From assembly GCA_037074705.1 (NCBI GenBank), contig CM073590.1, positions 218,828,746-218,892,745 of the forward strand: a stretch of DNA of 64,000 bases, written 5' to 3'. Of this stretch, positions 36,895-49,400 are shown piece after piece. The first letter of the stretch is position 1, and each line of letters begins with the position of its first letter. A program made the translations under genes and the position numbers. The notes under the pieces were generated by a model. The model was given only the letters and a program-made list of their open reading frames with translations, searched no databases and was not told the DNA's origin. Source of the DNA: Zhengitettix transpicula. Its lineage: Eukaryota; Arthropoda; Insecta; Orthoptera; Tetrigidae.

Positions 36895-37789
36895 TTCTTT
36901 TCTCTTTGATTTATTTATTACTCATATATAAGAACATATACACTGAACTGTACTTGGAGAAATATTTTATTATCAAAAATAATTCCTGATGTAGCTCAAA
37001 GGAGTAACAAATAATTGATAAAAACTTATTGATACAATTGAATGGATAAACTTAGTTTAAAACTACGTCAATATTACTCAGGTAGCGCAGGAACTGTAAT
37101 TATTTTCTTCTCTTTATATTTAATAATCACTATCAAAATTATCAGGATAATTTCTTCTTTAGATTTTAAATATAAGTCGATCCTTTTGAATAAGTAGCGT
37201 ACAATTAAGCGAAAGAAACAAAAGCAGAGGATATTAAAACCATATGAATCAACCAACAATTATAGCAAAAGTTTTTCATTTCTTAGCTTATATTGCAATG
37301 TTTTCGGCTAATTTTTTAATTAATTTTTAAATTATATATTCGATTAATGCAGTTAAAAGGCAGTATATTTTTAATATTATACGAAGAATCAGATTAATTT
37401 CATTTCTTTAGGTTACTACCCCAAGCGTCATTAAAAATCTTTTGCTAGTACTTGTTACACCTTTGTATTTCCCTTATGCAAATGGATCTTGTCAGCCAGA
37501 TGCCTCTCAACCAACACTTTCCTACCTCTCCTCTGGGAAAACGTGAGGGTTGTTGTAAGCACTCCTCGTAGGCGCGTGCCCTTCAGAGCGAAGGGTTTCC
37601 ACGTATAGCATAAAAAACGAGCACATATCTTGAATGTTCCACAACGGCTTGCCAATCTATCATGAGAATTTATTTGCAGAAGACGGTGAATTACATACTT
37701 TCTTGATTTTAAATTCTCGTTAGTGTGTGGTTCGTGAGACGGAAATAGGCATTTATTACACAACTGATTTTTTATTGTCTACCGGTGTC
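36895..37789. other. Noncoding stretch
   Basis: AT-rich to about 37450. 37455-37763 is less AT-rich, with a 102-codon minus frame of unknown nature directly beside the mariner remnant; it may be transposon-flanking DNA or an old exon. Confidence 0.35.
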
Positions 37790-38330
37790 TGTTCTTAAAT
37801 TATTTATTGGATTATTTCTTTTACAGTTTTATTTATGAAACGGTTTATGAAACTCTGCTAAATAGCTGTTTATATCAGTTATTAATTCTTCATTAGAAAC
37901 AAATGTCTTTCCATTAAGCCATTTATTTAGATAAGATTACGGGAAAAAGTTATTTTGAGCTTAATCTGGTGAATATGGAGCATGTGGAAGCAAGTAACCA
38001 GAGTTGGAGTTGAGCAACTACAACTCAAGTCCTGTCACGTAGATTAAGAGGAATTTATTTTTTGACGAAATGTGGATATTCGTTCTTAAAGACTTGCTTT
38101 ACTAGATCTGACAATGCTGTATAATATTCTCTGGTATTTTATTTTTCCTTTCCCACAAATTATATTAGAAACTGAACCATGGTGCATCTAGAAACGCAGA
38201 GACCACGACGTTTCTAGCAGGTGAAACAGTTTTCGCTTCTTCCAAAGAATTTCCACCCGCTTCGACTCACTGTTGAACTGTCCCAAAGGTTGAACCGCGA
38301 TTAAATTCAGATTTCTTTATAGTTGAAAAC
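37790..38330 (-). pseudogene. Mariner transposase remnant, second locus
   Basis: Minus-strand fragments in family order: EEAKTVSPARNVVVSAFLDA (about 38260-38200), EYYTALSDLV (about 38110) after a frameshift, then PHAPYSPD, a stop, and a segment ending KTFVSNEELITDINSYL (about 37995-37860). The HHDN region is deleted or unreadable and the third catalytic position is N (AQNNFF for APxDFF). It is a different, older copy than the element at 12.4 kb. Terminal repeats were not found. Confidence 0.75.
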
Positions 38331-39000
38331 TATGCTGAGGCTCCATTTAATGTCAATATGACCTGTCGGTGTGCAAACATTTGTAACTACGTATTTTATA
38401 AGTTTTAACCAATATTCTCGCAACATCTACCTAAGGTACATTGTTTTGATTCCAACAATTCCAAAAATGAAGAAACTTAGTTTATACTATGCTAAGTAAC
38501 AGATAAAACTCGAAATACCCTTTTTCTACCAGACACAACTATGCATGGCCGATAACTCTCCGAACGGTTCTGGTATGTGTTGCTCCAAGACGATGGTTAA
38601 TTTTACTAATTAACTAATGAACTAATGAACAAGAATTAGATTAGTTATAAGGAAACCTAGATAATCAACAGCTTTAATCCCTTAGCGACATGAAGTTATA
38701 TTTATAAAAATTCATACAACCGATAGCATCACTCACAAATTCTGTAGCAGTAGGGGCTCGTTTATACTTCCCTGTGATACACTTGAAGTAATAATTCCGA
38801 ATTTACTCATACACATCATGTTTAATTTATAAACCCAAAACATTCTTATGCTAAGTAGGTGGAAAGTTGAAGAGACTTATAATTTCCGTCCGTATGTGTA
38901 AAGATAGGAAAGGTGAATTGTATCGACGGCTTCCGGAACCCGATAAAGTTTTTTTTAGGGCAAATTGATGGAGAATGCTGTTTCCCCGGAGGATTTCCAT
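38331..39000. other. Noncoding stretch
   Basis: Right flank of the mariner remnant; may hold its lost N-terminal end. Nothing else recognised. Confidence 0.4.
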
Positions 39001-39270
39001 ATCCAGCCCTTTAAAGTGTCTCCGCTGCGTAGCTATCGAGCAGGAAATCTATCTCCCTTATTTCTGCTGACGGTTATTCCGTGAGCACAAAGCGGTTAGT
39101 AGATGCTCGTCTGGGGGAAGTGAGGGGCGAACACTTGAGCGGCAGGCACTCACACAGAATACAAATAACCGGGGTGGCGAGGCGAGGCGAGGCCAATGCG
39201 ACGCACGTCGCGTCCCTTCACTTCCCGCAATTACCTTGAGTGCGTCCAAGTAATTAGGATCTATTAAGTA
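39001..39270. other. GC-rich island, unidentified
   Basis: Near-balanced to GC-rich, with four tandem ggcga units at about 39175-39192 and several CG dinucleotides. A 63-codon minus frame (39058-39249) is probably incidental. Candidate regulatory DNA. Confidence 0.25.
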
Positions 39271-39573
39271 AACGCCACTGAGTTAATAGCGGTCCGGGCA
39301 AAATTATTGGCGCCAACATTGCTTCGGCTTCCAGTCAAATACCTTGATTCCAACTTGATTTTTGGGACTTTTTGAGCACAGTACAAAAATGTTTCGAAAA
39401 TCATATGTAACAATAATCCCTTCTAAGAATAAATAATTGTAATTGGAAATGTGGCTTATTTCCTCTTTAACATGGAAACTTTTGGTCTGTCTAGATACCT
39501 GTCTTCTAGGTGTATGTCTGCAGGTTTACGTTTCATGTACTTTTCATTCCTTCTAATGAACTTTCCCCACAAC

Positions 39574-40432
39574 AGCTGACACATATATAGGCACTTTTGC
39601 TGATGACACCGTCCTCCTATCTCAACATACCGACACACAAATGGCCTCCTCAAACCTTCAAACCCATTTATCCCTTCTTCAAGTATGGCTCAATAAATGG
39701 CGGATCAAAGTCAATGAAGCGAAAAGTACACAAGTCAACTTCACATTAAATCGATCAGAATGTCCATCAGTGTCCCTAAACAATATAGAAATTCCACAAT
39801 CAAACGAAGTTCGCTATCTGGGTCTACATTTGGACAAAAAACTAACGTGAAAAAAACATATATTAAAAAAAATGAAGGAATCCGACCTGCAACTGAGAAA
39901 AATGTACTGGGCACTGGGGAGAAAATAGTGTTTATCGCTTGAAAACAAAATCTTACTTTACAAAGCTATAATAATACCAATTTGGACATATAGCATTGAG
40001 CTATGGGGCTGCTCTTGCAAATCCAACGTCAACATCATCCAACGATTTGAATCGAAAACACTCAGAACGCTTGTAAATGCACCTTGGTACGTCAGCAATC
40101 GAACATTACATACGGACCTCGGAATGCCAACCGTTCAAGAATAATGCACGAACCGGAGTGCCAGCCACTTCCTGCGTCTCCAACTTCACCCAAACGAACT
40201 AGCGTCCACCCTGCAACATGACGCTCCCTACAGAAGACTTCAGAACAAGAAATGGCCGGATGACCTGAAAGCAGTATAAGTTCACAATCCGGATAACGTC
40301 ATTGGATGGGTATCCGCTCACGTTATTGTATTATTGTTTCATCACATTAACTCATGGAACATGTACTATATAGTTTCGATTGTTAATTATCTAATAAATT
40401 AAAAAAAAATTAAAAAAATAAATAAACAACAT
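39574..40432 (+). mobile_element. 5'-truncated Jockey-type LINE with A-rich tail
   Basis: The element comprises the ORF2 remnant, a ~125-base 3' untranslated region and an A-rich tail (about 40398-40432) after ctaataaatt. A clear target-site duplication was not found. Confidence 0.8.
39578..40279 (+). pseudogene. Jockey-type LINE reverse transcriptase, C-terminal half
   Basis: One continuous plus-strand frame with in-frame stops at 39848, about 39929, 40142 and 40277. It opens at RT motif C, TYIGTFADDTVLL (39581-39619), with both catalytic aspartates of FADD intact. It continues VWLNKWRIKVNEAKS, EVRYLGLHLDKKL (39809-39847), LYKAIIIPIWTYSIELWGC, a basic segment with TLRTLVNAPWYVSN, and GMPTVQE, the usual order in the thumb and C-terminal region of Jockey-clade ORF2 proteins. 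Stops arose by substitution, not frameshift, so decay is moderate. Everything 5' of motif C is missing, as expected for 5' truncation. Confidence 0.9.
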
Positions 40433-40640
40433 TTAACCGGTTTGCAGTGAATAAATATTGTCAGATATCATATATCAACAGACATTATTATTTCATAATT
40501 ATCAGTTACGCCTAGATTGGTAATTTATTACATCCACAATACTCTGTACCAACAACAAACTGACATACAATATATTTAGGTGACTCTTCTAGAGGAAAAT
40601 GGAAAAAATTAATTTGTTTGAAGACAGAAATCATTTAATA
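40433..40640. other. AT-rich noncoding stretch
   Basis: Nothing recognised. Confidence 0.5.
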
Positions 40641-40930
40641 GGTTATATTGAAGCAGGACGTGAGGACCACCTGCGTCCAAGTGAAAATTTTGGCTAAATT
40701 ATTATTTAGTAAGCACTTAGCTAATTATTCGCGAAAGAGGCGTCAAGTTGGAGTGAAACTAATTGGAAAGGCGTGTGTAATTTATCTATGCGCTTCAAAC
40801 ATCGGCTTTAAGGTCACGATTGATCACTGGCATGTAGGCAATATATCGACACAACTACCCGCAGTAGATTTATCCAATGAAGTATTCGCCACCACATTAA
40901 TTAGCAGCCAGCTCGGATAAAACCTGTCGG
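40641..40930. promoter_or_regulatory. Candidate conserved noncoding element
   Basis: A less AT-rich block with several homeodomain-type TAAT cores (gctaattatt near 40731, actaattgg near 40758, ttaattagcagc near 40897). A 90-codon frame (40648-40920) has no family features. Regulatory role is inferred from composition and motif clustering alone. Confidence 0.25.
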
Positions 40931-41560
40931 TTGAACGTGACGGAGGAAGGGTTTCTGCTTTGGGGCTTGAGAGAATCACGCTCCTGGTCAGGTATTGAAA
41001 ATTCAGGATAAAATAAAGTTAAGGAATGTGAGCAGACTTGATGGTCTTATTTATTGGTGCTGTAATAATATTTTGCTGGGTACTCAAACTCCGACTTCTT
41101 ATCAAATAAAATGAGGCAAAATGTTCATAGAAATTTTCTATCGCTTAAAGTTATAAACAGTAAATTATTCATACCATACCATATAATATTATATTCACAA
41201 TATAGATAAGGCATTACTAAGAGCTCAAATATTTATAATTAATGTTCTATTGAGGTTCTTGTAATATTTAAAGGACAGTAAATTCTTCTTTGGGGTAGAC
41301 CATTGCGGATATTCAGGTGTATCATGTACTCAGAAACATTGATCCATTTTTCAACGATTTAAGAAACCCAATAAACGTGATAATTGTACACGTAATGGAC
41401 GCTGAAGATCTAAGGACAAAAGGATGTTAAATGTATGACGTAATAATAGTAGATCTGAAAATTTTCTGATATTGAGAAATTGAACAATTGAAGACAAAAA
41501 TAATTTTCCAGCCAATTTATTTACATTTATTGTAATATACAAAACTAAAACGTTTTACAA
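40931..41560. other. AT-rich noncoding stretch
   Basis: No gene recognised. Confidence 0.45.
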
Positions 41561-41604
41561 ATACCCGCCTTGAGCAGAAAATTATGTTTATTAGAAAAAC
41601 ATTA

Positions 41605-41800
41605 AATAACCGACGTTTAGTCCTCTTCTAGAATCTCTACAGGTTTAATAATTTTGTATATAAATCATGCAAAAAATTTAGAGACACGGATTTGCTGCTT
41701 TGTTTATAGCAACAGAAATGAAACAAAAATTCATTTGATGAATGTATTTGTGGTATTTGCAGCAAAATACGACTTCGTCCTCTTCGGTGAGATGATTCTT
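41605..41800 (-). repeat. Paired hammerhead-like fragments
   Basis: Minus-strand strings gaagaggactaaacgtcgg (about 41611-41629) and gaagaggacgaagtcgtattt (about 41767-41787) are near copies of each other and resemble gaagacgaaacgtcgtatt at 3543. They look like the 3' half of a hammerhead-type motif, tandemly repeated ~155 bases apart. The CUGANGA half was not found. Confidence 0.3.
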
Positions 41801-42064
41801 TGAATGTTGCATCGAGGATCACTTCCTTCTGTCTCGATTCTGCACCAAAACCACTGCTCGATATCACTATGTCATGACAGTTCGTTAAACAGCAATATCA
41901 GGTCTCCATAGTTTAGGATCTGAAATGGTCATCCGTACCCACTCGAAGCCGAGTTTCTTGGTTTAGGCACGTAAAATTCGATTTATCAAAAAAAATATTC
42001 TTGTTTGTGAAAGAAACCAGTCGTGATTCTGATTTTCGCAGTCCGTTTAGGTTCTTTCCAATAA
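41801..42064. other. Noncoding stretch
   Basis: Mixed composition; nothing recognised. Confidence 0.4.
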
Positions 42065-42365
42065 ATAATGAGTGTATGGAGGGTGGAGAAACTTGACCCG
42101 TGTCACGTTTACGGCTTTGATAGTATCCGATCGCGTTGTTTTGTGGACCTGCGACGACCGGCAGCTGTATCTGCCCTACTGGTCCTGTATCGCTGCAACA
42201 GAGGCGATAAGAGTTTATATTATATCCATGGCGTGGCGCAACCTATGGCCGTGCATCAAAATAATGGTCGTATTAGAATAAGCCCCGCGCAATCTGAAAT
42301 GACGCCGATAGCCACGTCAATAAAAACAATCGCGGCGTAAGCTGCCATCCGCTGGCTCGATCATT
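42065..42365. other. GC-rich island with two overlapping frames
   Basis: Near-balanced composition with plus frames of 90 codons (42068-42340) and 69 codons (42072-42281). A donor-like string (gcggcgtaagct) sits at the end of the longer frame. Neither peptide resembles a family I know. Possible exon or regulatory element; undecided. Confidence 0.3.
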
Positions 42366-43574
42366 TTAACCAATACTGCCATTTTTGTTGCGGGGGGTAA
42401 ATTGGGATCTACTGTGAGCGCTCTTACTTAACACAAACGGCATCAGAAGCTATCAAGAAGCCAACGGTAATGTGTACACGCTGGATGAATGTCATTATGT
42501 TGAATATATGTAACGTTTAAGGGTGTGATGTCGGGTACTTTACAATTGCACCACTATCAATCATTAGCTGGTCTGAGGTTCTTATACTCTGCAGCGTGAC
42601 GGAACTTTATGGTGTAGAATGTGTAACTTTTTTCGATTCATTCATTTCAAATAATAAGCTGAAATTAAGTCGAGGATAAAATATATTAAACAAGTGAATA
42701 TGACACGTTAATCTTCAGTGACGCTCAAAACCATCATTTTAAAGTGCTACATGCTGGGTACATGATTTCAATACTGTTCTTAATTCCTATTTATTCTACA
42801 AATTTAAGTTATTAAACAGTACCATTGACATATGAAATGTATTTTATTTATTTTAATAGTTGATTTCAGGTAGACAGAAATGAATAATAAATAATTATCT
42901 TATATTCTTAGAATATGAATTATAAATGAATATAATTTCTATGATAAAACGAGCTCGACTATAAATGCGAAAAATTAAATATATAATGAAAATATTATTC
43001 TTTACTCTACGCCCGGAAGTAATTTTGTCTCTGAGAACATTGAAGTTACTGACTTTCGATTTCATAATATACTCTAAATTTATAGTGACATCTTAGATAT
43101 GTAGATATTTCCAGGAAATGCCTTAAATAAAAGTAAAAATAATTTTGTTGGATAATTAAAGGTATATAAATTAATATTGGCAAAATATAATAATCAGTAT
43201 TAATTAAACAAATTACTGAGGCTCATATTTGCAAATAATTCAGAGACAATCTGTCTCCGACAGAATTTTTGGGGCTATACATAAGAGATAAAGATACTGT
43301 GGCTATATATTTAATAAAAGTTAATAAACACACACACAAAACAAACATAAATATGGTGGACTTTACACCACGACGTACGTTTTGCACGTGTTTCCAATGA
43401 GTAGTGACGTGAAGAACTGGTGTTAAGATAGTCGTGATGTTTCATGCAGAAACGTAAGTGGTCGGACTGAGGGGTGTTGAACTTTTTTCAGCAAAAATCA
43501 TTTTCCGGTTTCTTCCACAGTTTTTATTTTTGCAACAAAATTACCATGTATAATGTATTTATACACAGTACCTT
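42366..43574. other. AT-rich stretch, nothing supported
   Basis: No gene or repeat recognised. Confidence 0.5.
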
Positions 43575-43997
43575 TGTTTCCTCTCCGTTTTTGAACTAAG
43601 GTTCCCATAAGCCGAGGCACCTCGGCCTGTTATGAGAGGTGTATGTTCCGGGGTCACAGACATTGGGCATACGGTAAGAGTTGTCCGCTATTCCCATTGG
43701 AATAGACGGCCAGCTGTCTCCTAAACTGGTCGAGGCACGGAGAAGGGAATACTGCGTCCCCACAACAAACTCCTCTCCCGCCCTACGTGATGCAGGTTTT
43801 TCTAGGGTTTTCCCTGCATTGGTTTTAGGTGAATGCCGGGTAGGATCCTTAAAATATAGCCCGGGGGCCCTAGTTAACCCTTGGCTACCTTCCTCTACCC
43901 TTCCGCATCCCCCTTTTCAAATATTTTCCTATGCTATTAAAGTGGAGTTGCCCAACGTGGATTTCCCTCCTGTAGCCTGTTACCTAAAAAAAAAAAA
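43575..43997 (+). mobile_element. Family A A-tailed retroposon, copy 5
   Basis: Starts in the ctctccgtttttgaacta segment, so it is 5' truncated relative to 14952. A ~45-base internal deletion occurs after cctctcccgcc (about 43781). Ends in an A run at 43987-43997. The 111-codon frame through it (43681-44016) continues into flanking DNA and is not a gene. Confidence 0.87.
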
Positions 43998-44190
43998 TAT
44001 GGTGCAGTACATGTAGCGAGCGTGATAACAGCGACACAAGTAATATATCGTGCTCGTAGTGATCAGAGATCCCCAAGTGCTATGAACGACTAGGTACGGA
44101 GGACTTCCCATTTATCTTACTTTTTCCTAGACTTTAAGAAAAGTCTAATAATCTAAGTATATAGCCTATATATCATAATTTATATTCTTT

Positions 44191-44193
<3 letters not shown>

Positions 44194-44231
<38 letters not shown>
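44194..44231. repeat. (TA)n microsatellite
   Basis: About 19 TA units. Confidence 0.95.
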
Positions 44232-44236
<5 letters not shown>

Positions 44237-47200
44237 TTTAAACGCTTGATGAGGGTCCTCTTCTGCATCGACGAATGTTGTAATTCTAGGTCTAATTAAA
44301 TTTATGTCTGAAATTTGGCTGACAGAATAAATAGATTAATCACATGATCCATCACAATTTATTCAGTTATGATACAATCACTGGTCGCTATGCGCACGGT
44401 CTCTGTGAGCACGAAACGTCTTTGTATAAGGTAACTGCAAATGAACATCTACGCAGCCACATAAAATTTTCGCCTTATTTTTTTATCCTATTCAATACTT
44501 TAGTGTTTTTCCATTTGAACCTCGTCTCGTATCGTGTATTAAGTCGTACATGCGATGAATAGGCGGCATATTAGATACCCACGGAGCCTCTATTACCCCT
44601 AAATTTAGGTTTCCACATTCACGGAATAAATAGTTCATAAGTATTTGTTCAGGTAGTATTTGAACAGCGGGTTTTGGAATATTTGCCTATCTTTAAACAT
44701 TACTGTTTCATAAATAGTAGAATATTTGTTAGAAATACGAGTATCAGTTTGGGACTTAAAATTACTTTATTTACCTTCATATTTCATTTAAAGGATATAC
44801 TCTACAATTCATTATTTTATATGTTTCGGTCATAAATATAACGAGTGAAAACTATTATTAAAAAATAGTTTCCACATTTAACTACTATTATGTAGAACCA
44901 GCTTTTAATAATATTTATGACTGCAAAAAGTGCAAACCAACTTTCTCCATTACTACTGTTTCATTTTCTGTAATATCGTTTGTTTCGTCTTGGTCCTCGT
45001 TAACGTGTACGTTATCTCTGTAGCATTCTCCAGCTCATTTATCGACTTCCGTTTTCTGCTCTTTTAATTACAGTTTTTTCCTTTTAGCTAATCTTTTTCG
45101 TACGTAATATTCTTTCTGAATATCTCTACTATTCTCTGACATGCTTCAGTTCAAGTATTACAGTAGCTTAATTTTCTAAGAATGAAGATCAAATTAAACA
45201 GAAATAAACTAATTAATTATTTGATAATAATAGCTGGTAACCAGGTTAAATTTAATTACAATGATGGCTATATGATGCAATAATCAGTAGACTATTTTAA
45301 TAAATTTTATTAATGGATGTGTTTGAGAAACATATTATGGTAAATACTGATTAGTTTTCATTATTTAATTAGTTGTGCCTATAAATATCACGAACTAATT
45401 TGATAAAAATAATATTTGTTGTACTTCAAGAATTTTAAACTGTAACGTTGCCATAATTTCAATAACTTTCGTCTAATTATAGTAGAACGGAGGTAAATAA
45501 TTTAATTTGTGGAATGAACAAGAAAATTCTATCAGCTTCCATGCATCATTCGCGTCAGCGACTAGTGATTTGAGTTCAGCAAATGGTAGAAAAAAGTCGC
45601 AAATAAAATATAACAGGATATGTGGCAATGTGTGACGAATGTATTGAGAAATAAATTGTTAGCGATATTTCAAGTCAAATATAGCACGAGACGTAAGAGG
45701 CAGCTGCTTAATTACAGAGTTACCTACGCAGGTCTAATAAAATTTTAAGCTGATTTATATATATTGTAATGCCAATTAACCAGGCAATTAATTGTATTAA
45801 TATAATTAAATTGTTAGCGGTACGAATGAGTAAAGGCGACAATGAAGGCGGATATTTCCTTTGTTGAACAATGGAGACCGCGCGCGCTTAAATTCTGTAT
45901 GCACTTGGAGAAGAGCAGTTGGCTGCGAGAAAAGGAACAGTTCAGTTCACGTGGGGAACTGAAAAACGTAAAAGCCTGATGATCTAAAAGTCTGGAATCG
46001 GCTTTGAATGGTAACGTACGAGAGATGAAACAATTAAAAGTCGACGGGGATATAAAATTTATTTGAATTCACCTAGAGCAACGAACAATAAAGTTTGCAG
46101 TTATAATGTACGATCGGCGAGATCCTGTATTTTACATGAAAGCAAACAACATTTTCACGGAGAGATTTACATAATAATTTGCACACGGTGAAGCAAATGG
46201 TTGCTTCACGCTGATTGAACAATTATCGCATAGAGGGGACTGGCAAACACTAGCAGACCAAAGGGGGCGGCTCATCCGAGGTTCCAGATAGCAGAGGACG
46301 AGTATTTTAATCGTGTGTATTAAAATTTTCAATGAAGTTTAGAGTCTGTGTAAAAAATGGCCTTTTAGTGTGGTAGTTTTCAAGATACAAGAGAGAGATC
46401 TGGTACCAGACAGGCATTCCGTGAGTAGCCAAAACTTTGATATAAATTTGTAAACGATAATTAAAAGGGAATAGTCAGCTTTCGTTCAGCTTTCTTTTCA
46501 CTTATTTTCATATTGTTTTAGGTTAACTTTTTATAATTTGAATTGTTAATTGTCATTTTATACATTGATTTCGTTCTATTTATAAAACCCAGTTATGGCT
46601 CTGAGATAAGAGATTCGACGTATTTTATTGTAATTATATGAGAACTGTATGTTCATAGATGCCACTAATTAATTAATGAAAATTAAAGTATTTGTTTTAA
46701 ATGTGTGAAATTCGGCATGAAAATAGGTCTTGTAAATTGCAAAATTTATCAACAATAATAAATTTCATTTAAACCTTTGTAAATGTTGTTAATTATTGAT
46801 TCATTTAATTAACACTTCCAGTTGTTTATTACATTTATGGCTTCACCAACGTGGGGTAATTTAACCCTATCCAGTTGCTTATTACAATATGTTGCGTAAA
46901 AAATACTAGTCACCCAAAAATGTATTTAAAAAATCTAGTAATACGTGACACTAAATAAGAATAACGGCTGCGATTGTGTGGAAACATTTAATAAATAGTA
47001 ACTGTCAGTTGGCACGAAAAGAAGAATTTGGTAGTTCAGAAATATAGTGAAAGGATCCTTAAGGTTGTAGTTTTATACGTGTGAGAGAATCTTTAAGGAA
47101 ATTAGCTATAAAGCAACGAAACAAAGATAAATAACACAATATACGAAAATAATTTAAGGAATGGTGATTCTGATATTTCCTTAGATTATTTTACTTGATT

Positions 47201-47440
47201 TTTCAAATTTTCAGCATATTAAATACATTCCATTAATCATAAATGCAATAATGAAAATGCTAAACAAGAAATGAAATTTGAAATACAGCAACGGTTGATG
47301 GTAAATCATTTTGTAAAAAAAAACTAGAAAGTTCACCATTCATTACAAAAGTTCAAATTATCTGAAAATAAGTAATATTTAAACTGCTCTATTTGATTCA
47401 TCCACTTTCCTCTCTTTTAGTCTGCTTTCAATGGAAAGAA
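44232..47440. other. AT-rich stretch, nothing supported
   Basis: About 3.2 kb. Slightly GC-richer patches near 44340-44560 and 45840-46000 and a 66-codon minus frame at 46132-46332 are unidentified. Confidence 0.5.
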
Positions 47441-47690
47441 CTTGAGGCGTGGTGTGACGTGAGAAGAAGCCGTTTCTATTAATTAGTTATCGCGTAAGTC
47501 GATGACTTGCGACTCCCTCCAATTAAAGCGCCGTCACATTTCGCCGGCTTTGTCCGCACCTGGTGCTAATTGCAGGCTGGCCGTACGAACTCAATCACGC
47601 CGAGTTCACCAATCACAGCTCCTATTAACCTAATGGCCAAATTAACGTGTGACTCACTGACCAACAGATGCTTTCCCACTTCCGCACTTG
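47441..47690. promoter_or_regulatory. Candidate regulatory island
   Basis: GC-richer block with homeodomain-type cores (ttaattagttatcg near 47479, gctaattgc near 47566, cctaatgg near 47627) and CCAAT (about 47610). Resembles conserved noncoding elements of animal genomes; no direct proof in sequence. Confidence 0.25.
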
Positions 47691-47708
47691 TCAAATCAAA
47701 CTACAAAA

Positions 47709-47800
47709 TTAATTATAGATCAACGTTTACGTTTCATTTGACTTATAATACTCATTAATTATAGATCAACGTTTGCGTTTCATTTTACTTATAATACTCA
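47709..47800. repeat. 46-bp tandem duplication
   Basis: Units 47709-47754 and 47755-47800 differ at two positions (tttacg/tttgcg and tttgac/ttttac). Confidence 0.95.
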
Positions 47801-48780
47801 TTTATAATTTTAAATCACATATCGTTTTTTAACATCATTATTAAAATAACATTTCAAACTTGTATAATAAGCCTGTTATGTGTGTTTTTTATGTTGTTAT
47901 TATTAGTTAAACATGACAAATGCTGTCGTAATAAAATATGCTACTTCATTTAAAAATTATAAGATATTATAATGTTATAAAGTACACTAATTATATAAAC
48001 AAATATCCAAATAACAGACAAAAATGTTTCCGCAATTCTTGATGCTTTTGAGATATTTGTACAATTGTAATTCCGCCGCGAAATGTCATCTTCGCATTGT
48101 TTTAAAAATAACCTTAGGTTAACTGTAAGAAATTAACATACTGCAGAACAAAATTTCGGTCACGTTCGGCGAATATCTAACAAATTCAGCAAACACGTAT
48201 CATGCCATGTGGATTACATTTCATACAAATATCAGAGTCCAGAAGAAACTATACTAATTAGACAGCCAAGGTCATCATTACATCCAACTGGCCGCTGCCG
48301 TCACTGCAATCTCGCGACATTATCTTTTATGATTTTTTATTTTATTCCGTTAATTCATATATAACATTACCATAAAATTCATAAGTTCGTTATAAATAAT
48401 TCTAAAAAAATAGGCATGAAGGAAAATAAAAATATCTCATGTAAGTTTGTTAAGATTAATATGTCACCTGCAGAGGAATCAACTGGGAAAATATTAAACA
48501 GGCTCGGCAGCACAAAAACCTGACTAATATTCGTGAATGTTCTAACCAACCTGAGTAGCTTTTTTTGACAGTATAATCGATACTGTAATTATTTAATTAA
48601 TATTACGTTTACTTTTATGGGATTTAAGTAATAAATGATTATTTCTTGTATAAATAGACATTATTTTAAGTATTGACCTAAATTGCTCATCGTTTATGCA
48701 AAATTCAATTTATATTATCTAAATAATCGTAAGAAACGTTTAACTTCAAATTCAATTGAATAAAGAAAAAATTAAAAAAA
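47801..48780. other. AT-rich noncoding stretch
   Basis: Contains a doubtful hammerhead-like remnant on the minus strand at about 48024-48056 (attgcggaaaca after an aaaagca string). Otherwise nothing recognised. Confidence 0.4.
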
Positions 48781-48926
48781 TTACGTCTGATTGAAAGATA
48801 TACCAGAGTAGTTGTGTTTCTCTAAGCTCTTCACAGCACGTGACGAAAGGAACAAGGATCCTAGAAACGTTGTATGGTATTTATATTACCTTTTTTGGTC
48901 TGTAGTGGCTACCTTTCTTATTCAAA
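48781..48926 (+). mobile_element. Penelope-like tail with inverted flank
   Basis: The left edge, ttacgtctgattgaaa (48781-48796), is the inverted form of the string found after the 8.2-kb tail. Then comes a hammerhead-like motif in plus orientation and the tail ggctacctttcttattc. As at 7.3-8.34 and 19.9-20.0 kb, oppositely oriented tail sequences flank one another. Confidence 0.6.
48839..48880 (+). ncRNA. Hammerhead-like motif, Penelope type
   Basis: gtgacgaa, AGGA, loop, tcct, agaaacgttgtatgg. The first core base C is changed to G; GAAA is intact. The AGGA/UCCU stem differs from the other copies at several positions yet pairs perfectly. Confidence 0.55.
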
Positions 48927-49400
48927 AATAAAATAAATGGAAAATAAATTGACATTCTTGAAAGATAGAAATGTTAATGGATAAATATGCCAGAAAAAAT
49001 AATTTAATATGCAAATTTCAAATTCTTCATACTATTTTTTTAGATCAACATGACGTTTAATAATCACATTAGAACATTTCCAGGTTATATTAATTAGGTA
49101 ATCTTGACAATATAAAACTTATATTCGATAATTTTAATAGGTTTTATTCTTCAATAATAAAGCAGTAATTGCATATTCTTGATTTATTAATACCTCAAGC
49201 GGTCCTAATTTAAGGTTGAAACGGCCTGTATGTCCAACAAATTTGTGTGAAGAATTTGTAATTAGTTTATTAAAACTTTATTCCGATTTATTTGGCCATT
49301 AATATTTATATTAAAAATTAGCTAAACTTAAGTAGTACTATATTATAATAGATATTTAGTGCATTAAACTTTTCATCCTTGGGTATTGGTTACGTTATAT
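48927..49400. other. AT-rich noncoding stretch
   Basis: Nothing recognised. Confidence 0.5.

Noticed and set aside
44241..44278. Hammerhead motif at ttgatgagggtcc
   Set aside because: The GAAA string is cgaatg and no stem II or stem III pairs convincingly.
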